Of a stretch of 64,000 nucleotides of DNA, positions 40,797-49,771 are shown piece after piece. Numbering within the stretch: the stretch's first letter is position 1; each line of letters begins with the position of its first letter. The position numbers and the translations under genes were made by a program. Source of the DNA: Marinobacter daepoensis DSM 16072 (GTDB taxonomy: Bacteria; Pseudomonadota; Gammaproteobacteria; Pseudomonadales; Oleiphilaceae); the NCBI RefSeq assembly GCF_000421165.1, contig NZ_ATWI01000010.1:248001-312000 (forward strand), given 5' to 3'. The notes beneath the pieces were generated by a model. That model had not been told where the DNA came from. It worked only from the letters and a program-made list of their open reading frames with translations, and ran no database searches.

Positions 40797-42359
40797 ATGA
40801 AAAAATTACTGGCAGCTTTTGTTGGCTCCATGGCGCTGGCGTCTACGCCGGTGGCTGTGGCGGCCGATGCGACAAAGAACCTGAAAGTGGCGTACGACGC
40901 CGATCCCGTTACCCTCGACATCCATGAGCAGTTGTCGGGCGGCATTATGCAGTTGTCCCACATGTCGTTCGATCCTCTGTTGCGGTGGACCAAAGACCTT
41001 GGCTTTGAGCCACGGCTGGCGGAGAGCTGGGAGCGTGTTGACGATAACACCATGCGCTTCCGTCTTCGGAAGGGCGTGAAGTTTCATTCCGGTAATGAGT
41101 TCACTTCTGCGGACGTTGAGTTCACCTTTGATCGTCTCAAGCAGAGCCAGGATTTCAAAGCCATCTTCAAGCCGTTCAGCCGGGTTGATGTGATTGACGA
41201 GTACACCTTTGACCTGGTGACCAGCGAGCCTTATCCGTTGCTGCTGAATACGGCCACCTATATCTTCCCGCTGGACAGCAAGTTCTACAGTGGCCAGACC
41301 GAAGACGGCAAAGACAAGGGGGCGATCCTCAAGCATGGCAGTTCCTTTGCCTCTGATAATCTGTCCGGCACAGGCCCCTATACGGTGACGGAGCGCAAGC
41401 AAGGCGTCCGGGTGGAGTTTGAGCGCTTCGCCGACTATTGGGATATAGACTCACCGGGTAATGTGGGCAAGATCGTGCTGACCCCCATCAAGGAAAATGC
41501 CACCCGGGTTTCGGCGCTGCTGTCTGGTGGGGTCGATTTCATTGCCCCGGTGCCGCCGAACGATCTGGACCGAATCAAACGGGATCGCAACAGTGAGCTG
41601 GTCACCATGAGTGGTACCCGTATCATCCTGTTCCATATGAACCAGGAGCGGGTTGAAGCGTTCAAGAACCCGAAGGTGCGTCAGGCTATCGCCTACGCCA
41701 TTAATCAGGAAGGCATTGCGGCCAAGATCATGAAGGGGTTTGCCACACCGGCGGCGCAGATGTCGCCGGCGGGTTACCAGGGCCACAACGAAAACCTGAA
41801 GCCCCGTTTTGACGTGGAAAAGGCCAAAAAACTGATGAAAGAGGCCGGCTACGAGGACGGGTTCACCATCACCATGATGGCGCCCAATAACCGCTACGTG
41901 AACGACGACAAGATCGCGCAGGCCGCCGCCGCAATGCTGGCGCGCATCAACATCAAGGTAGACCTGAAAACCCTGCCGAAGGCTCAGTTCTGGCCAGAAT
42001 ATGACAACCGGGCGGCGGACATGATGCTGATCGGCTGGCATGCAGATACTGAGGATTCCGCCAACTTTTACGAGTTCCTGACCTTCTGTCCGGATGCCGA
42101 TTCGGGGGCCGGACAATACAACGCGGGTAACTACTGCAACCCGGAAATTGATGCGCTGGTGGAAAAAGCCAACGTAGAGACCGATCTGGACAAGCGGGCT
42201 GCAATGCTTCAGGACGTGGAACAGCGGCTGTATGACGACGCTGCGTTCCTTCCTCTGCACTGGCAGGACCTGGCGTGGGCGGCGAAGAAGGGCGTGAATA
42301 TCGAGCCGGTGCTCAATGTCATGAACTTCCCGTATCTGGGCGACCTGGTCGTCGAATAA
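40797..42359 (+). CDS. Peptide ABC transporter substrate-binding protein (DppA/OppA family)
   Basis: 520 residues from the ATG at 40797. The signal peptide MKKLLAAFVGSMALASTPVAVA precedes ADATKNLKVAYDADPVTLD. The SBP family 5 blocks are present (FDPLLRWTKDLGFEPRLAES, FRLRKGVKFHSG, and AYAINQEGIAAKI). First gene of the dpp-like operon; a strong hairpin separates it from the permease genes, typical for higher expression of the binding protein. Ligands are likely short peptides. Confidence 0.93.
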   Translation: MKKLLAAFVGSMALASTPVAVAADATKNLKVAYDADPVTLDIHEQLSGGIMQLSHMSFDPLLRWTKDLGFEPRLAESWERVDDNTMRFRLRKGVKFHSGNEFTSADVEFTFDRLKQSQDFKAIFKPFSRVDVIDEYTFDLVTSEPYPLLLNTATYIFPLDSKFYSGQTEDGKDKGAILKHGSSFASDNLSGTGPYTVTERKQGVRVEFERFADYWDIDSPGNVGKIVLTPIKENATRVSALLSGGVDFIAPVPPNDLDRIKRDRNSELVTMSGTRIILFHMNQERVEAFKNPKVRQAIAYAINQEGIAAKIMKGFATPAAQMSPAGYQGHNENLKPRFDVEKAKKLMKEAGYEDGFTITMMAPNNRYVNDDKIAQAAAAMLARINIKVDLKTLPKAQFWPEYDNRAADMMLIGWHADTEDSANFYEFLTFCPDADSGAGQYNAGNYCNPEIDALVEKANVETDLDKRAAMLQDVEQRLYDDAAFLPLHWQDLAWAAKKGVNIEPVLNVMNFPYLGDLVVE

Positions 42360-42379
42360 GGTGCTGGTCCTGTTCCGGT

Positions 42380-42409
42380 AGCCTCTCTTCCGTCAAGGGA
42401 GGAGAGGCT
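42380..42409 (+). repeat. Strong stem-loop between binding protein and permease genes
   Basis: AGCCTCTCTTCC (42380-42391) pairs with GGAGGAGAGGCT-type sequence (42398-42409) through 12 pairs including one G-U, loop GTCAAG. There is no T run. Such hairpins protect the upstream binding-protein mRNA and lower permease expression. Confidence 0.65.
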
Positions 42410-42438
42410 GATAAGTATTCACTAACGGTAATTCCTTC

Positions 42439-43488
42439 ATGCTAGCGTTTTTGGTCCAGCGGGTATCCCAGGCGTTACTCGTCATGTTTGTGATCAGTGT
42501 CATCGCCTTTGCCATTCAGGATGGCCTGGGGGACCCACTTCAGGAAATGGTGGGCATGTCCGTTTCTAGTGAGGAACGGGAAGCCATTCGTGAGGAGTTG
42601 GGGCTGAACGATTCCTTCGTCGTGCAGTATCTGCGGTTTGCGGGTAGCGCGATTCAGGGAGATCTCGGCAATTCCTATTTCTACAGCAAACCCGCGCTGG
42701 AAGTGATTGCCGAGCATTTGCCTGCCACGCTGGAGCTGGTGATCGGCGCCAGTCTGATTATCATCGTTCTGTCGGTACCGATTGGTGTGTATGCCGCCAT
42801 TCGGCCCCAGGCCTGGCTGTCAAAGTTTTTCATGGGGGTGAGTACGGTCGGTATTTCCATCCCGGTGTTCCTCACCGCGATTGTTCTGATTCAGCTGTTC
42901 TCCATTGGCGTTACCGTCAACTGGTTTCCAGCGGATACCGGTTGGGGCCAGTGGCTGAATGAGTTCTTTACCACCGAAGGCGGGCTGCCGTCTTATGGTC
43001 GCGGCGATGATCTGGTGCACCTGTTTGGCACCTGGGAGTCTGGGCTGTTTACCGGGGAAGGGCTGGCGCACCTGGTGCTGCCCTGCGTGTCGCTGGCTTC
43101 CATTATGCTGCCATTGTTTATCCGGCTGATCCGGGCGGAGATGATGGAAGTGCTGCAAAGCGATTACATCCGTTATGCCCGGGCCAAAGGGCTCGGTGCC
43201 GGCCGCATCAACTTTCTTCATGCGCTCAAGAACACCATGCTGCCGGTGATCACCGTGGGTGGCGTGCAACTGGGCATCATGGTGGCTTACACCATCCTGA
43301 CCGAAACGGTGTTTCAGTGGCCGGGGTTGGGACTGATGTTCCTGGAGGCGATCACCCGCAGCGATATTCCCCTGATTGTGGCTTACCTGATGGTAGTGGG
43401 CCTGATCTTTGTGGTGACCAACACTCTGGTGGACCTGATCTACGGACTGGTCAACCCCACCGTTAAACTGACAGGTAAGAAAGCATGA
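42439..43488 (+). CDS. Peptide ABC transporter permease, DppB-like
   Basis: 349 residues with a short N-terminal membrane segment and five more. GVYAAIRPQAWLSKF and the EAA-type loop DYIRYARAKGLGAGRINFLHALKN identify a DppB/OppB permease. It has an unusually long loop around residues 165-210 compared with E. coli DppB. It overlaps the DppC-like start by 4 nt. Confidence 0.93.
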   Translation: MLAFLVQRVSQALLVMFVISVIAFAIQDGLGDPLQEMVGMSVSSEEREAIREELGLNDSFVVQYLRFAGSAIQGDLGNSYFYSKPALEVIAEHLPATLELVIGASLIIIVLSVPIGVYAAIRPQAWLSKFFMGVSTVGISIPVFLTAIVLIQLFSIGVTVNWFPADTGWGQWLNEFFTTEGGLPSYGRGDDLVHLFGTWESGLFTGEGLAHLVLPCVSLASIMLPLFIRLIRAEMMEVLQSDYIRYARAKGLGAGRINFLHALKNTMLPVITVGGVQLGIMVAYTILTETVFQWPGLGLMFLEAITRSDIPLIVAYLMVVGLIFVVTNTLVDLIYGLVNPTVKLTGKKA

Positions 43489-44417
43489 CAACGGCAACGG
43501 TTTCCCGCTGGGACCGCTTCCGCGAGTCCTTTTTCTGGTACAGCTTCAAACGCGACAAGGTGGCCATCGCCAGCTTTCTGGTATTGCTGTCCATGGTGCT
43601 GGCGGCGGTGTTTGCGCCGTTGCTGGCACCGGCCGACCCTTATGATCTGGCTCAGATCAATATCATGAATTCCGAGCTTCCTCCGGTGGGCCTGGATGGT
43701 GCCGATCCCGCCTTCCCACTGGGCACAGACGCCCAGGGTCGGGATCTGCTGTCGACCATCCTGTACGGCACGCGGGTCTCGCTGATGATTGGCTTTGGCG
43801 CGGTGATTCTGCAGGCGGCGCTGGGTATCCTGTTCGGCCTGCTGGCGGGCTACCTGGGAGGCAAGGTCGACGCCATCCTGATGCGTGTTGCCGACGTGCA
43901 GCTGTCGTTCTCTACCCTCATGGTGGCCATCATTGTCGGGGCCGTATTCAAAGCCAGTTTCGGCAACCTGATGTTTGGTGAGATTGCCATCTACATGCTG
44001 ATCTTCATCATCGGTGTGGCGGAGTGGCCGCAGATTGCCCGCACCGTTCGGGCGTCGGTGCTGGCGGAGAAGAAGAAAGAGTATGTGGATGCGGCCAAGG
44101 TGATGGGATTTGGCACACCGCGCATCATGTTCCGGCATATTTTGCCGAACACCCTGTCGCCGATTTTCGTAATTGCGACGGTGCAGATCGCCAACGCCAT
44201 CATCTCGGAAGCGGCTCTGTCGTTCCTCGGGCTCGGCATGCCGGAAACTCAGCCTTCGCTGGGGTCACTGATCAAGTCTGGCTTTGACTACATCCAGAGC
44301 GGCTCCTGGTGGATCACGCTCATCCCTGGCCTGGTGCTGGTGGTGCTCGTGCTGGTCATCAACCTGTTGGGTGACTGGTTGCGGGATGTGATGAACCCAC
44401 GGCTGTACAAGGGGTAA
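43485..44417 (+). CDS. Peptide ABC transporter permease, DppC-like
   Basis: 310 residues. The N-terminal cytoplasmic segment precedes KVAIASFLVLLSMVLAAVFAP, then FPLGTDAQGRDLLSTILYGTR and the EAA loop EYVDAAKVMGFGTPRIMFRH, with LSFLGLGMPETQPSLG, all DppC marks. Overlaps the previous gene by 4 nt and precedes the first ATPase by 4 nt. Confidence 0.94.
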   Translation: MTTATVSRWDRFRESFFWYSFKRDKVAIASFLVLLSMVLAAVFAPLLAPADPYDLAQINIMNSELPPVGLDGADPAFPLGTDAQGRDLLSTILYGTRVSLMIGFGAVILQAALGILFGLLAGYLGGKVDAILMRVADVQLSFSTLMVAIIVGAVFKASFGNLMFGEIAIYMLIFIIGVAEWPQIARTVRASVLAEKKKEYVDAAKVMGFGTPRIMFRHILPNTLSPIFVIATVQIANAIISEAALSFLGLGMPETQPSLGSLIKSGFDYIQSGSWWITLIPGLVLVVLVLVINLLGDWLRDVMNPRLYKG

Positions 44418-44421
44418 CACC

Positions 44422-45420
44422 ATGGCACTGTTGGAAGTAAAAAACCTGGATGTCCGTTTCGCGGTACGCGGTGGCGATCTGACAGCTTTGCGAGGCATCA
44501 GCTTCAGTCTCGATAAAGGAGAACGGCTGGGCCTGGTGGGGGAATCCGGGGCCGGCAAGTCCGTGGCGGCGTTTTCCATCCTGAACCTGATTGCCAGGCC
44601 GGGTTACATTGCCGGCGGGCAGATTCTGTTTGAGGGCAGGGATCTGGCGGCCATGAGCGAACGGGAACTTCGGAAAATCCGAGGTAATCGCATCGCCATG
44701 ATTTTCCAGGACCCGATGATGACCCTGAACCCCGTGCTCACAATCGGCACCCAGATGGTGGAGGCGATTCAGGCACACCGGAAAATCAGCAGGAAAGAGG
44801 CCCGGGCCATTGCGCTGGACCGGCTGAAGAAGGTTCAGATTCCATCGCCGGAAAAACGGCTGGATCAGTACCCTCATGAGCTCTCCGGGGGGATGCGGCA
44901 ACGGGTCATTATCGCCATCGCCCTGCTGTTGGACCCGGAGATCATCATTGCCGATGAGCCCACGACGGCTCTGGATGTAACCATTCAGGCGGAGATTATG
45001 GATCTGTTGCTGAACCTGTGCGAGCAGGAAAACGTGGCACTGATGCTGATCACCCACGATCTGGGCGTGGTGTCCCAGGTCACCCGGCGTATGCTGGTGA
45101 TGTACTCTGGCCGGATCATTGAACAGGGGCCGACCCGCGAAATTATCAACGACGCCCAGCACCCATACACTCAGGGGCTGATCAACGCCCTGCCTCAAAT
45201 GGGCGAGCCCGGTGCCCGGTTGTTTCAGATCCCCGGTGCCATGCCATCACTCAAGAATGTGCCATCCGGTTGCCCGTTCCACCCCCGCTGCAACTTCGCC
45301 ACCGACCAGTGCAAGCGCGCCATGCCGGAGTATGTGCGTTCCGGCAACGTTGATGTCGCCTGTTACGAAGTGGCTAACTTGATTGAGCAGGAGAAACGCA
45401 TGCAGGAGGCCGAATCATGA
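44422..45420 (+). CDS. Peptide ABC transporter ATPase, DppD-like
   Basis: 332 residues. Walker [11 protein letters not shown], the signature [17 protein letters not shown], Walker [12 protein letters not shown] and switch histidine in LITHDLGVV. The C-terminal oligopeptide extension contains [20 protein letters not shown], the cysteine cluster found in DppD/OppD proteins, four cysteines that may bind a cofactor. Overlaps the DppF-like gene by 4 nt. Confidence 0.94.
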   Translation: MALLEVKNLDVRFAVRGGDLTALRGISFSLDKGERLGLVGESGAGKSVAAFSILNLIARPGYIAGGQILFEGRDLAAMSERELRKIRGNRIAMIFQDPMMTLNPVLTIGTQMVEAIQAHRKISRKEARAIALDRLKKVQIPSPEKRLDQYPHELSGGMRQRVIIAIALLLDPEIIIADEPTTALDVTIQAEIMDLLLNLCEQENVALMLITHDLGVVSQVTRRMLVMYSGRIIEQGPTREIINDAQHPYTQGLINALPQMGEPGARLFQIPGAMPSLKNVPSGCPFHPRCNFATDQCKRAMPEYVRSGNVDVACYEVANLIEQEKRMQEAES

Positions 45421-46427
45421 CCTCCCCTCTGGTAAGTATCCGCGGTCTGGAAAAACGTTTTGACCTGTCCGGCAGCTTCCTTGAACAGCTCCGGTTTGAA
45501 GGTGGGCGTTTACGCCGCAAACAGGAAGCGGTGCACGCCATCAACGGTGTGAACCTGGAGGTGCAGAAGGGCGAAGCCCTGTGTGTGGTGGGGGAGTCCG
45601 GCTGCGGTAAATCCACCGTGGCCCGCACCGTGATGGGGCTGATTTCCCCCAGCGCCGGAGAGATCCACTATGGCGGCCAGCGCATCGATCATCTTGATGG
45701 CAAGGCGGCACTGCCGTATCGGCGCAAGATGCAGATGATCTTCCAGAACCCCTATGCCTCTCTGAACCCCAGAATGACCATACAGCAGACTCTGGAAGAG
45801 CCGATCCGATTCCATCACCCGGACTGGACTGCTCAGGCTGTCCGGGACAAAATCCATGAAGTGATGCACTCCGTTGGCATCGATCCAGACTGGGGCAGCC
45901 GGTTCGGGCACGAATTCTCGGGGGGGCAGCGGCAGCGGATTGCGATTGCCAGGGCTCTGGCGGTAGATCCTGAGTTTATCGTTGCCGATGAACCGATCTC
46001 TGCTCTGGATGTATCCATACAGGCTCAGGTGCTGAACCTGCTGATGGATGCCCGGGAAAGCCGGGGGCTGACCTACCTGTTCATCACGCATGATCTGGCA
46101 GTGGTGGAGCATTTCGGGACACGGGTAGCGGTCATGTACCTTGGCCGGGTATGCGAGCTGGCGGACACCAGAACGCTGTTTGCCACTCCCCGTCATCCGT
46201 ACACTCAGGCTTTGTTGTCAGCGATTCCGAAACTTGAAGATGATCGCCCCAATCACATACGCCTGCAGGGGGAAGTGCCAACACCCGTCAACCTGCCGTC
46301 GGGATGTGTTTTCCATGGCCGGTGCCCCTACGCTAATGAACGCTGTCGTCAGGAGGTGCCTATGCTGATCGCCACTGATGGTGGGGCCCAGGTTGCCTGT
46401 CATGCGGTTGAAGAACAGCGTTTGTAG
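45417..46427 (+). CDS. Peptide ABC transporter ATPase, DppF-like
   Basis: 336 residues. Walker A GESGCGKSTVART, FQNPYASLNPRMTI, the signature HEFSGGQRQRIAIARAL, Walker B FIVADEPISALDVS and LFITHDLAVVEHF. A C-terminal GCVFHGRCPYANERCRQEVP repeats the cysteine cluster. Completes the five-gene peptide uptake operon; pepQ lies two genes on and could use the imported dipeptides. Confidence 0.94.
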   Translation: MTSPLVSIRGLEKRFDLSGSFLEQLRFEGGRLRRKQEAVHAINGVNLEVQKGEALCVVGESGCGKSTVARTVMGLISPSAGEIHYGGQRIDHLDGKAALPYRRKMQMIFQNPYASLNPRMTIQQTLEEPIRFHHPDWTAQAVRDKIHEVMHSVGIDPDWGSRFGHEFSGGQRQRIAIARALAVDPEFIVADEPISALDVSIQAQVLNLLMDARESRGLTYLFITHDLAVVEHFGTRVAVMYLGRVCELADTRTLFATPRHPYTQALLSAIPKLEDDRPNHIRLQGEVPTPVNLPSGCVFHGRCPYANERCRQEVPMLIATDGGAQVACHAVEEQRL

Positions 46428-46464
46428 GGTCATGGCCGGTATGGGCTATCATGCCGGCATGACC
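46428..46464 (+). repeat. Hairpin after the peptide transporter operon
   Basis: Starting at the base after the DppF-like stop, GGTCATGGCCGGTATG (46428-46443) faces CATGCCGGCATGACC (46450-46464), giving a long near-perfect stem with one bulge. There is no T tract. Probably limits read-through into the LysR gene or stabilises the message. Confidence 0.5.
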
Positions 46465-46502
46465 GTATCGGTTGTTGTCACCGCCTAGCTTCAGAGGAAC
46501 TC

Positions 46503-47408
46503 ATGGAGATACGCTGGCTGGAAGATTTTCTGGCCCTTGCCCGTACGCGCCATTTTTCACGAGCGGCAGAGCAGCAGCACGTGAGTCAGCCAACCTTCAG
46601 CCGGCGCATCAAGCTGTTGGAAGAGTCCATGGGGACCACGCTGATCAATCGACAGACATTGCCGCTGTCTCTGACCCCTGCCGGGGAGATTTTTCAGGAA
46701 CTGTGTGAGCGCATCACCCGGGATGTGCGCGACACCCGTGACCGTATTGCTGCACAGGATGCGGAAGCCTCGGCACGAATCAGTGTGGGCTCTACACAGG
46801 GACTGTTTTCGCATTTCTATCAAGGCTGGGCAACGGAGATGGGGGTTGCCGGGCGTCTGCAGCTCAACCTGACGGCCACCAACTGGGTGGGTGAACAGTT
46901 TCTGGATGCGCTGGAATGTGGCGATTGCGATCTGGTGCTGTGTTACTGGCACCCGGATCTGCCCTGGGGCGAGCGGCTCACCCGCGATAAATATATGTGG
47001 CAGGCCATTGGCAGGGAGGCTCTGGTTCCTGTCAGCATTGCCGACGATCAGGGGAAGGCCCGTTACCAGCTGCCGGGAAGTGTGGAACAGCCGGTCCCGC
47101 TTATTGCCTATCACAGCCGGGGATTTCTGCAGTCGGCCATTGAAGGACATCTTCGAAGGCACAAGTTGTCCGGCCACCTGTTGCCTCTGAACGAAAATAC
47201 TCAGTCGGCCAGCATCAAAGCGCTGGTTAAGCAGGGCTTTGGCATGGGCTGGCTGCCCAAACGAATGACCGAAAAAAGTGAACAGTTTGGCCGGCTGGCG
47301 CGAGCGGCCAGCGAAGACTGGGATGTGCCACTGGAAATCCGCCTGATCCGCCTGCGGGATGCCCGCTCGGACGATATTCTGAATCTCTGGAAACAACTGG
47401 AACCCTGA
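46503..47408 (+). CDS. LysR-family transcriptional regulator
   Basis: 301 residues. The N-terminal winged helix reads MEIRWLEDFLALARTRHFSR then HVSQPTFSRRIKLLEESMG, followed by a substrate-binding domain. The gene is one base from pepQ, so they are likely co-transcribed, and it lies behind the peptide transporter operon. It may regulate peptide or proline metabolism; ligand unknown. Confidence 0.92.
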   Translation: MEIRWLEDFLALARTRHFSRAAEQQHVSQPTFSRRIKLLEESMGTTLINRQTLPLSLTPAGEIFQELCERITRDVRDTRDRIAAQDAEASARISVGSTQGLFSHFYQGWATEMGVAGRLQLNLTATNWVGEQFLDALECGDCDLVLCYWHPDLPWGERLTRDKYMWQAIGREALVPVSIADDQGKARYQLPGSVEQPVPLIAYHSRGFLQSAIEGHLRRHKLSGHLLPLNENTQSASIKALVKQGFGMGWLPKRMTEKSEQFGRLARAASEDWDVPLEIRLIRLRDARSDDILNLWKQLEP

Positions 47409-47409
47409 T

Positions 47410-48699
47410 ATGTCTGAACACGAACTTCTTACGCTGCAGTCGGCCCACATTCAGGAGCTGCAACGCCGGTATGAGCGCGCGCTCGCGGATCATGGGTACG
47501 ACAGTGTGTTGATTGCTTCAGGCGCGGCGCCGTATCGGTACCGGGATGACCAGACCTACGTTTTTCAGGGCTTTGGTCCATTTCTGCACTGGACCGGCCT
47601 GGCCGGGCAGGAACACAGTTGGTTGCTGATCCGGCCGGGCCATAAGCCGGTACTCTGGCTGTTCCAGCCGGTCGACTTCTGGCATGCCAGCCCTGATCTG
47701 CCGGCGGAGCCATGGCAGGAGGCGATGGAGGTACGCAGTCGGCAACAGGCCGGGGCCCCGGAGCTGGCAAACACCGGCCGGCTGGCGGTACTGGGTGACC
47801 CGCAGGTGCTGGAGGGGGTGCCCGGGGATCACAACCCGTCAGCGTTGGTGGCAGCGACCGAGGAAACCCGCGTTCACAAAACCTGTTATGAAATAGAGTG
47901 TCTGGCGCATGCCAACCGGGTTGCCCTGAAAGGCCACAAGGCGGCCAGAGAGGCCTTTCTGGCAGGCGGCAGTGAGTTCGGTATCAGCCTCGCGTACCAG
48001 CAGGCCACCGGCCAGCGAGAAGCTCTGGCGCCTTACCACAGCATCATTGGGCTGAACGAACACGCGGGAACATTGCACTACCAGTATTATGAAGGCCAGG
48101 TGCCCCGTCAGCACCGCAGCCTGTTGATCGATGCCGGTGTGCGATACCGGGGTTATTGCTCGGACATCACCCGTACGGTTGTCGCGCCGGGTGAGCCTCG
48201 GTTCGCCGCCCTCGTGCATGGTCTTGAACAGCTGCAACTGCGCCTGTGTGAGATGGTGGTGCCCGGGATGGATTATGTTGAGATTCACCGCAAAACCCAT
48301 CAGGGCATTGCCGCGTTGCTATCGGCCTCGGGCCTCGTGACCGGGTTGAGCGATGACGCCATGGTGGCGCAGGGCATTACCCGGGCGTTTTTCCCGCATG
48401 GCATCGGGCATTTCCTGGGCATTCAGGTTCACGACGTTGCCGGAAAGCCGACGCCGCCCCCGGAAGACGCGCCATTCCTGCGCCTTACCCGCACCCTTGA
48501 GGAGGGAATGGTAGTTACCATCGAGCCGGGGCTCTACTTCATCCCGTCGTTGCTTGGCCCGATGCTGGCCGGTCCGCAGCGCCGGTATCTGGCGGAAGAC
48601 CTGATCAACGATCTGAAAGGCTGTGGTGGTATCCGGATTGAGGATAATGTGGCGGTAACGGCGTCTGGCGCCCGCAATCTGACCCGGGAGCTGGCATAG
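47410..48699 (+). CDS. pepQ: Xaa-Pro dipeptidase (prolidase)
   Basis: 429 residues, a bacterial prolidase of the M24B family that cleaves Xaa-Pro dipeptides. The dinuclear metal ligands are Asp241 (LLIDAGVRY), Asp252 (YCSDITRTV), His334 (HGIGHFLGIQVHD), Glu372 (TIEPGLYF) and Glu411 (IRIEDNVAV). Spacing matches E. coli PepQ. Close relatives in marine Alteromonas were described as organophosphorus acid anhydrolases, a side activity. Start at 47410 is 1 nt after the LysR stop. Cytoplasmic. Confidence 0.93.
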   Translation: MSEHELLTLQSAHIQELQRRYERALADHGYDSVLIASGAAPYRYRDDQTYVFQGFGPFLHWTGLAGQEHSWLLIRPGHKPVLWLFQPVDFWHASPDLPAEPWQEAMEVRSRQQAGAPELANTGRLAVLGDPQVLEGVPGDHNPSALVAATEETRVHKTCYEIECLAHANRVALKGHKAAREAFLAGGSEFGISLAYQQATGQREALAPYHSIIGLNEHAGTLHYQYYEGQVPRQHRSLLIDAGVRYRGYCSDITRTVVAPGEPRFAALVHGLEQLQLRLCEMVVPGMDYVEIHRKTHQGIAALLSASGLVTGLSDDAMVAQGITRAFFPHGIGHFLGIQVHDVAGKPTPPPEDAPFLRLTRTLEEGMVVTIEPGLYFIPSLLGPMLAGPQRRYLAEDLINDLKGCGGIRIEDNVAVTASGARNLTRELA

Positions 48700-48747
48700 T
48701 CACTTTCTGCTATAAGAATCGACTGCAAAAGGGTTGCAATCCTTTTT

Positions 48748-48766
48748 GCTAATGACAATAATTATC
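48748..48766. promoter_or_regulatory. Fur box upstream of bfd
   Basis: GCTAATGACAATAATTATC matches the 19-bp Fur consensus GATAATGATAATCATTATC at 16 positions. It lies 33 nt upstream of the bfd start, where Fur would repress transcription in iron-replete cells. Confidence 0.75.
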
Positions 48767-48798
48767 ACTAACTTTAGTGCTGTTAGTGAGAGCGTCCT

Positions 48799-49005
48799 AT
48801 GTACGTTTGCCTGTGTTACGGGGTTACAGACAGAGAAATCCGCGAAGCTGCTGAGGGGGGTGTCAGCTCCATGCGCCAGCTTGGTAAAGAGTTGGGGGTG
48901 GGGCGGCAGTGTGGCCGCTGCGCCTGCACAGCTCGTGAAATCCTGAAAGAGTACCGGACACCGGATTACCTGGCACTTGCCGATATGCTTGCGCAGCCAG
49001 CCTGA
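48799..49005 (+). CDS. bfd: Bacterioferritin-associated ferredoxin
   Basis: 68 residues with the four iron-sulfur ligands Cys4, Cys6, Cys38 and Cys41 (VCLC and QCGRCAC). Bfd donates electrons to bacterioferritin to release stored iron, used under iron limitation. A Fur box precedes it and bfr follows after 120 nt, in the same orientation. Length and cysteine positions match E. coli and Pseudomonas Bfd. Confidence 0.95.
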   Translation: MYVCLCYGVTDREIREAAEGGVSSMRQLGKELGVGRQCGRCACTAREILKEYRTPDYLALADMLAQPA

Positions 49006-49125
49006 AGGACTGCGTAAGCCTGTCCGGATATTGCAATTGCACCTCCTTCCCATCGGTGATTTTTTATCGCTCGAAAACCGACTATCCTTGGACGCTAACG
49101 CATCCGCGATACAAGGAATTCGGTT

Positions 49126-49602
49126 ATGAAAGGCGATAAAAAAGTCATCCAGTATCTGAACAAGGTTCTTGCCAACGAGCTGACGGCCATCAACCAGTAT
49201 TTCCTGCATTCCAGGATGTACAAGGATTGGGGCATCACCAAGCTGGCGGCCAAGGAATACGAAGAATCCATTGACGAAATGAAACACGCCGATCAGTTGA
49301 TCGAGCGTATTCTGTTTCTGGAAGGCCTGCCCAACCTGCAGGACCTGAACAAGCTGTTGATTGGTGAAAACGTTCAGGAAATGATCGAGTGTGACCTGAA
49401 GCTGGAGCACACGGCGCATACCGACCTGAAGGAAGCGATTATTTACTGTGAACAGGTTCAGGACTTTACCAGCCGTGAACTGTTCCGAAGCATACTGGAC
49501 AGTGAAGAAGAGCATATCGACTGGCTGGAGACGCAGCTGGAAATGATTTCCCAGATGGGCATCCAGAACTACATTCAGCTTCAGTCGTCCGCAGCCGAGT
49601 AA
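49126..49602 (+). CDS. bfr: Bacterioferritin
   Basis: 158 residues. The ferroxidase ligands have E. coli numbering: Glu18, Glu51, His54, Glu94, Glu127 and His130; the heme ligand Met52 is in IDEMKHADQ. It stores iron as a 24-mer. It starts at an ATG behind AAGGAATT and lies 120 nt after bfd, in a gap long enough for its own promoter, so the opposite iron response of the two genes is plausible. Confidence 0.97.
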   Translation: MKGDKKVIQYLNKVLANELTAINQYFLHSRMYKDWGITKLAAKEYEESIDEMKHADQLIERILFLEGLPNLQDLNKLLIGENVQEMIECDLKLEHTAHTDLKEAIIYCEQVQDFTSRELFRSILDSEEEHIDWLETQLEMISQMGIQNYIQLQSSAAE

Positions 49603-49616
49603 GCGCTCGCTTGTCT

Positions 49617-49641
49617 TCCGGCCCTTGATGAGCGGGCCGGA
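49617..49641 (+). terminator. Hairpin after bfr, possible terminator
   Basis: TCCGGCCC (49617-49624) pairs with GGGCCGGA (49634-49641) over a 9-nt loop, 15 nt after the bfr stop. A poor T tract means it may be Rho-assisted. Confidence 0.5.
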
Positions 49642-49771
49642 GCCTCTGAAAAAATCCGGCGATTTCCACCCCGGACAATCCCCGCTTACCTCCCAAAACA
49701 GGTAGAATGCAGCCTGTGTCGGCCAGAATATCCGGCCTTAATCCTGTTTACGTATCATTCCGGAGACTGCA

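Noticed and set aside
46428..46464. Rho-independent terminator after the peptide transporter
   Set aside because: A strong stem exists but lacks a T run, so it is listed as a hairpin only.
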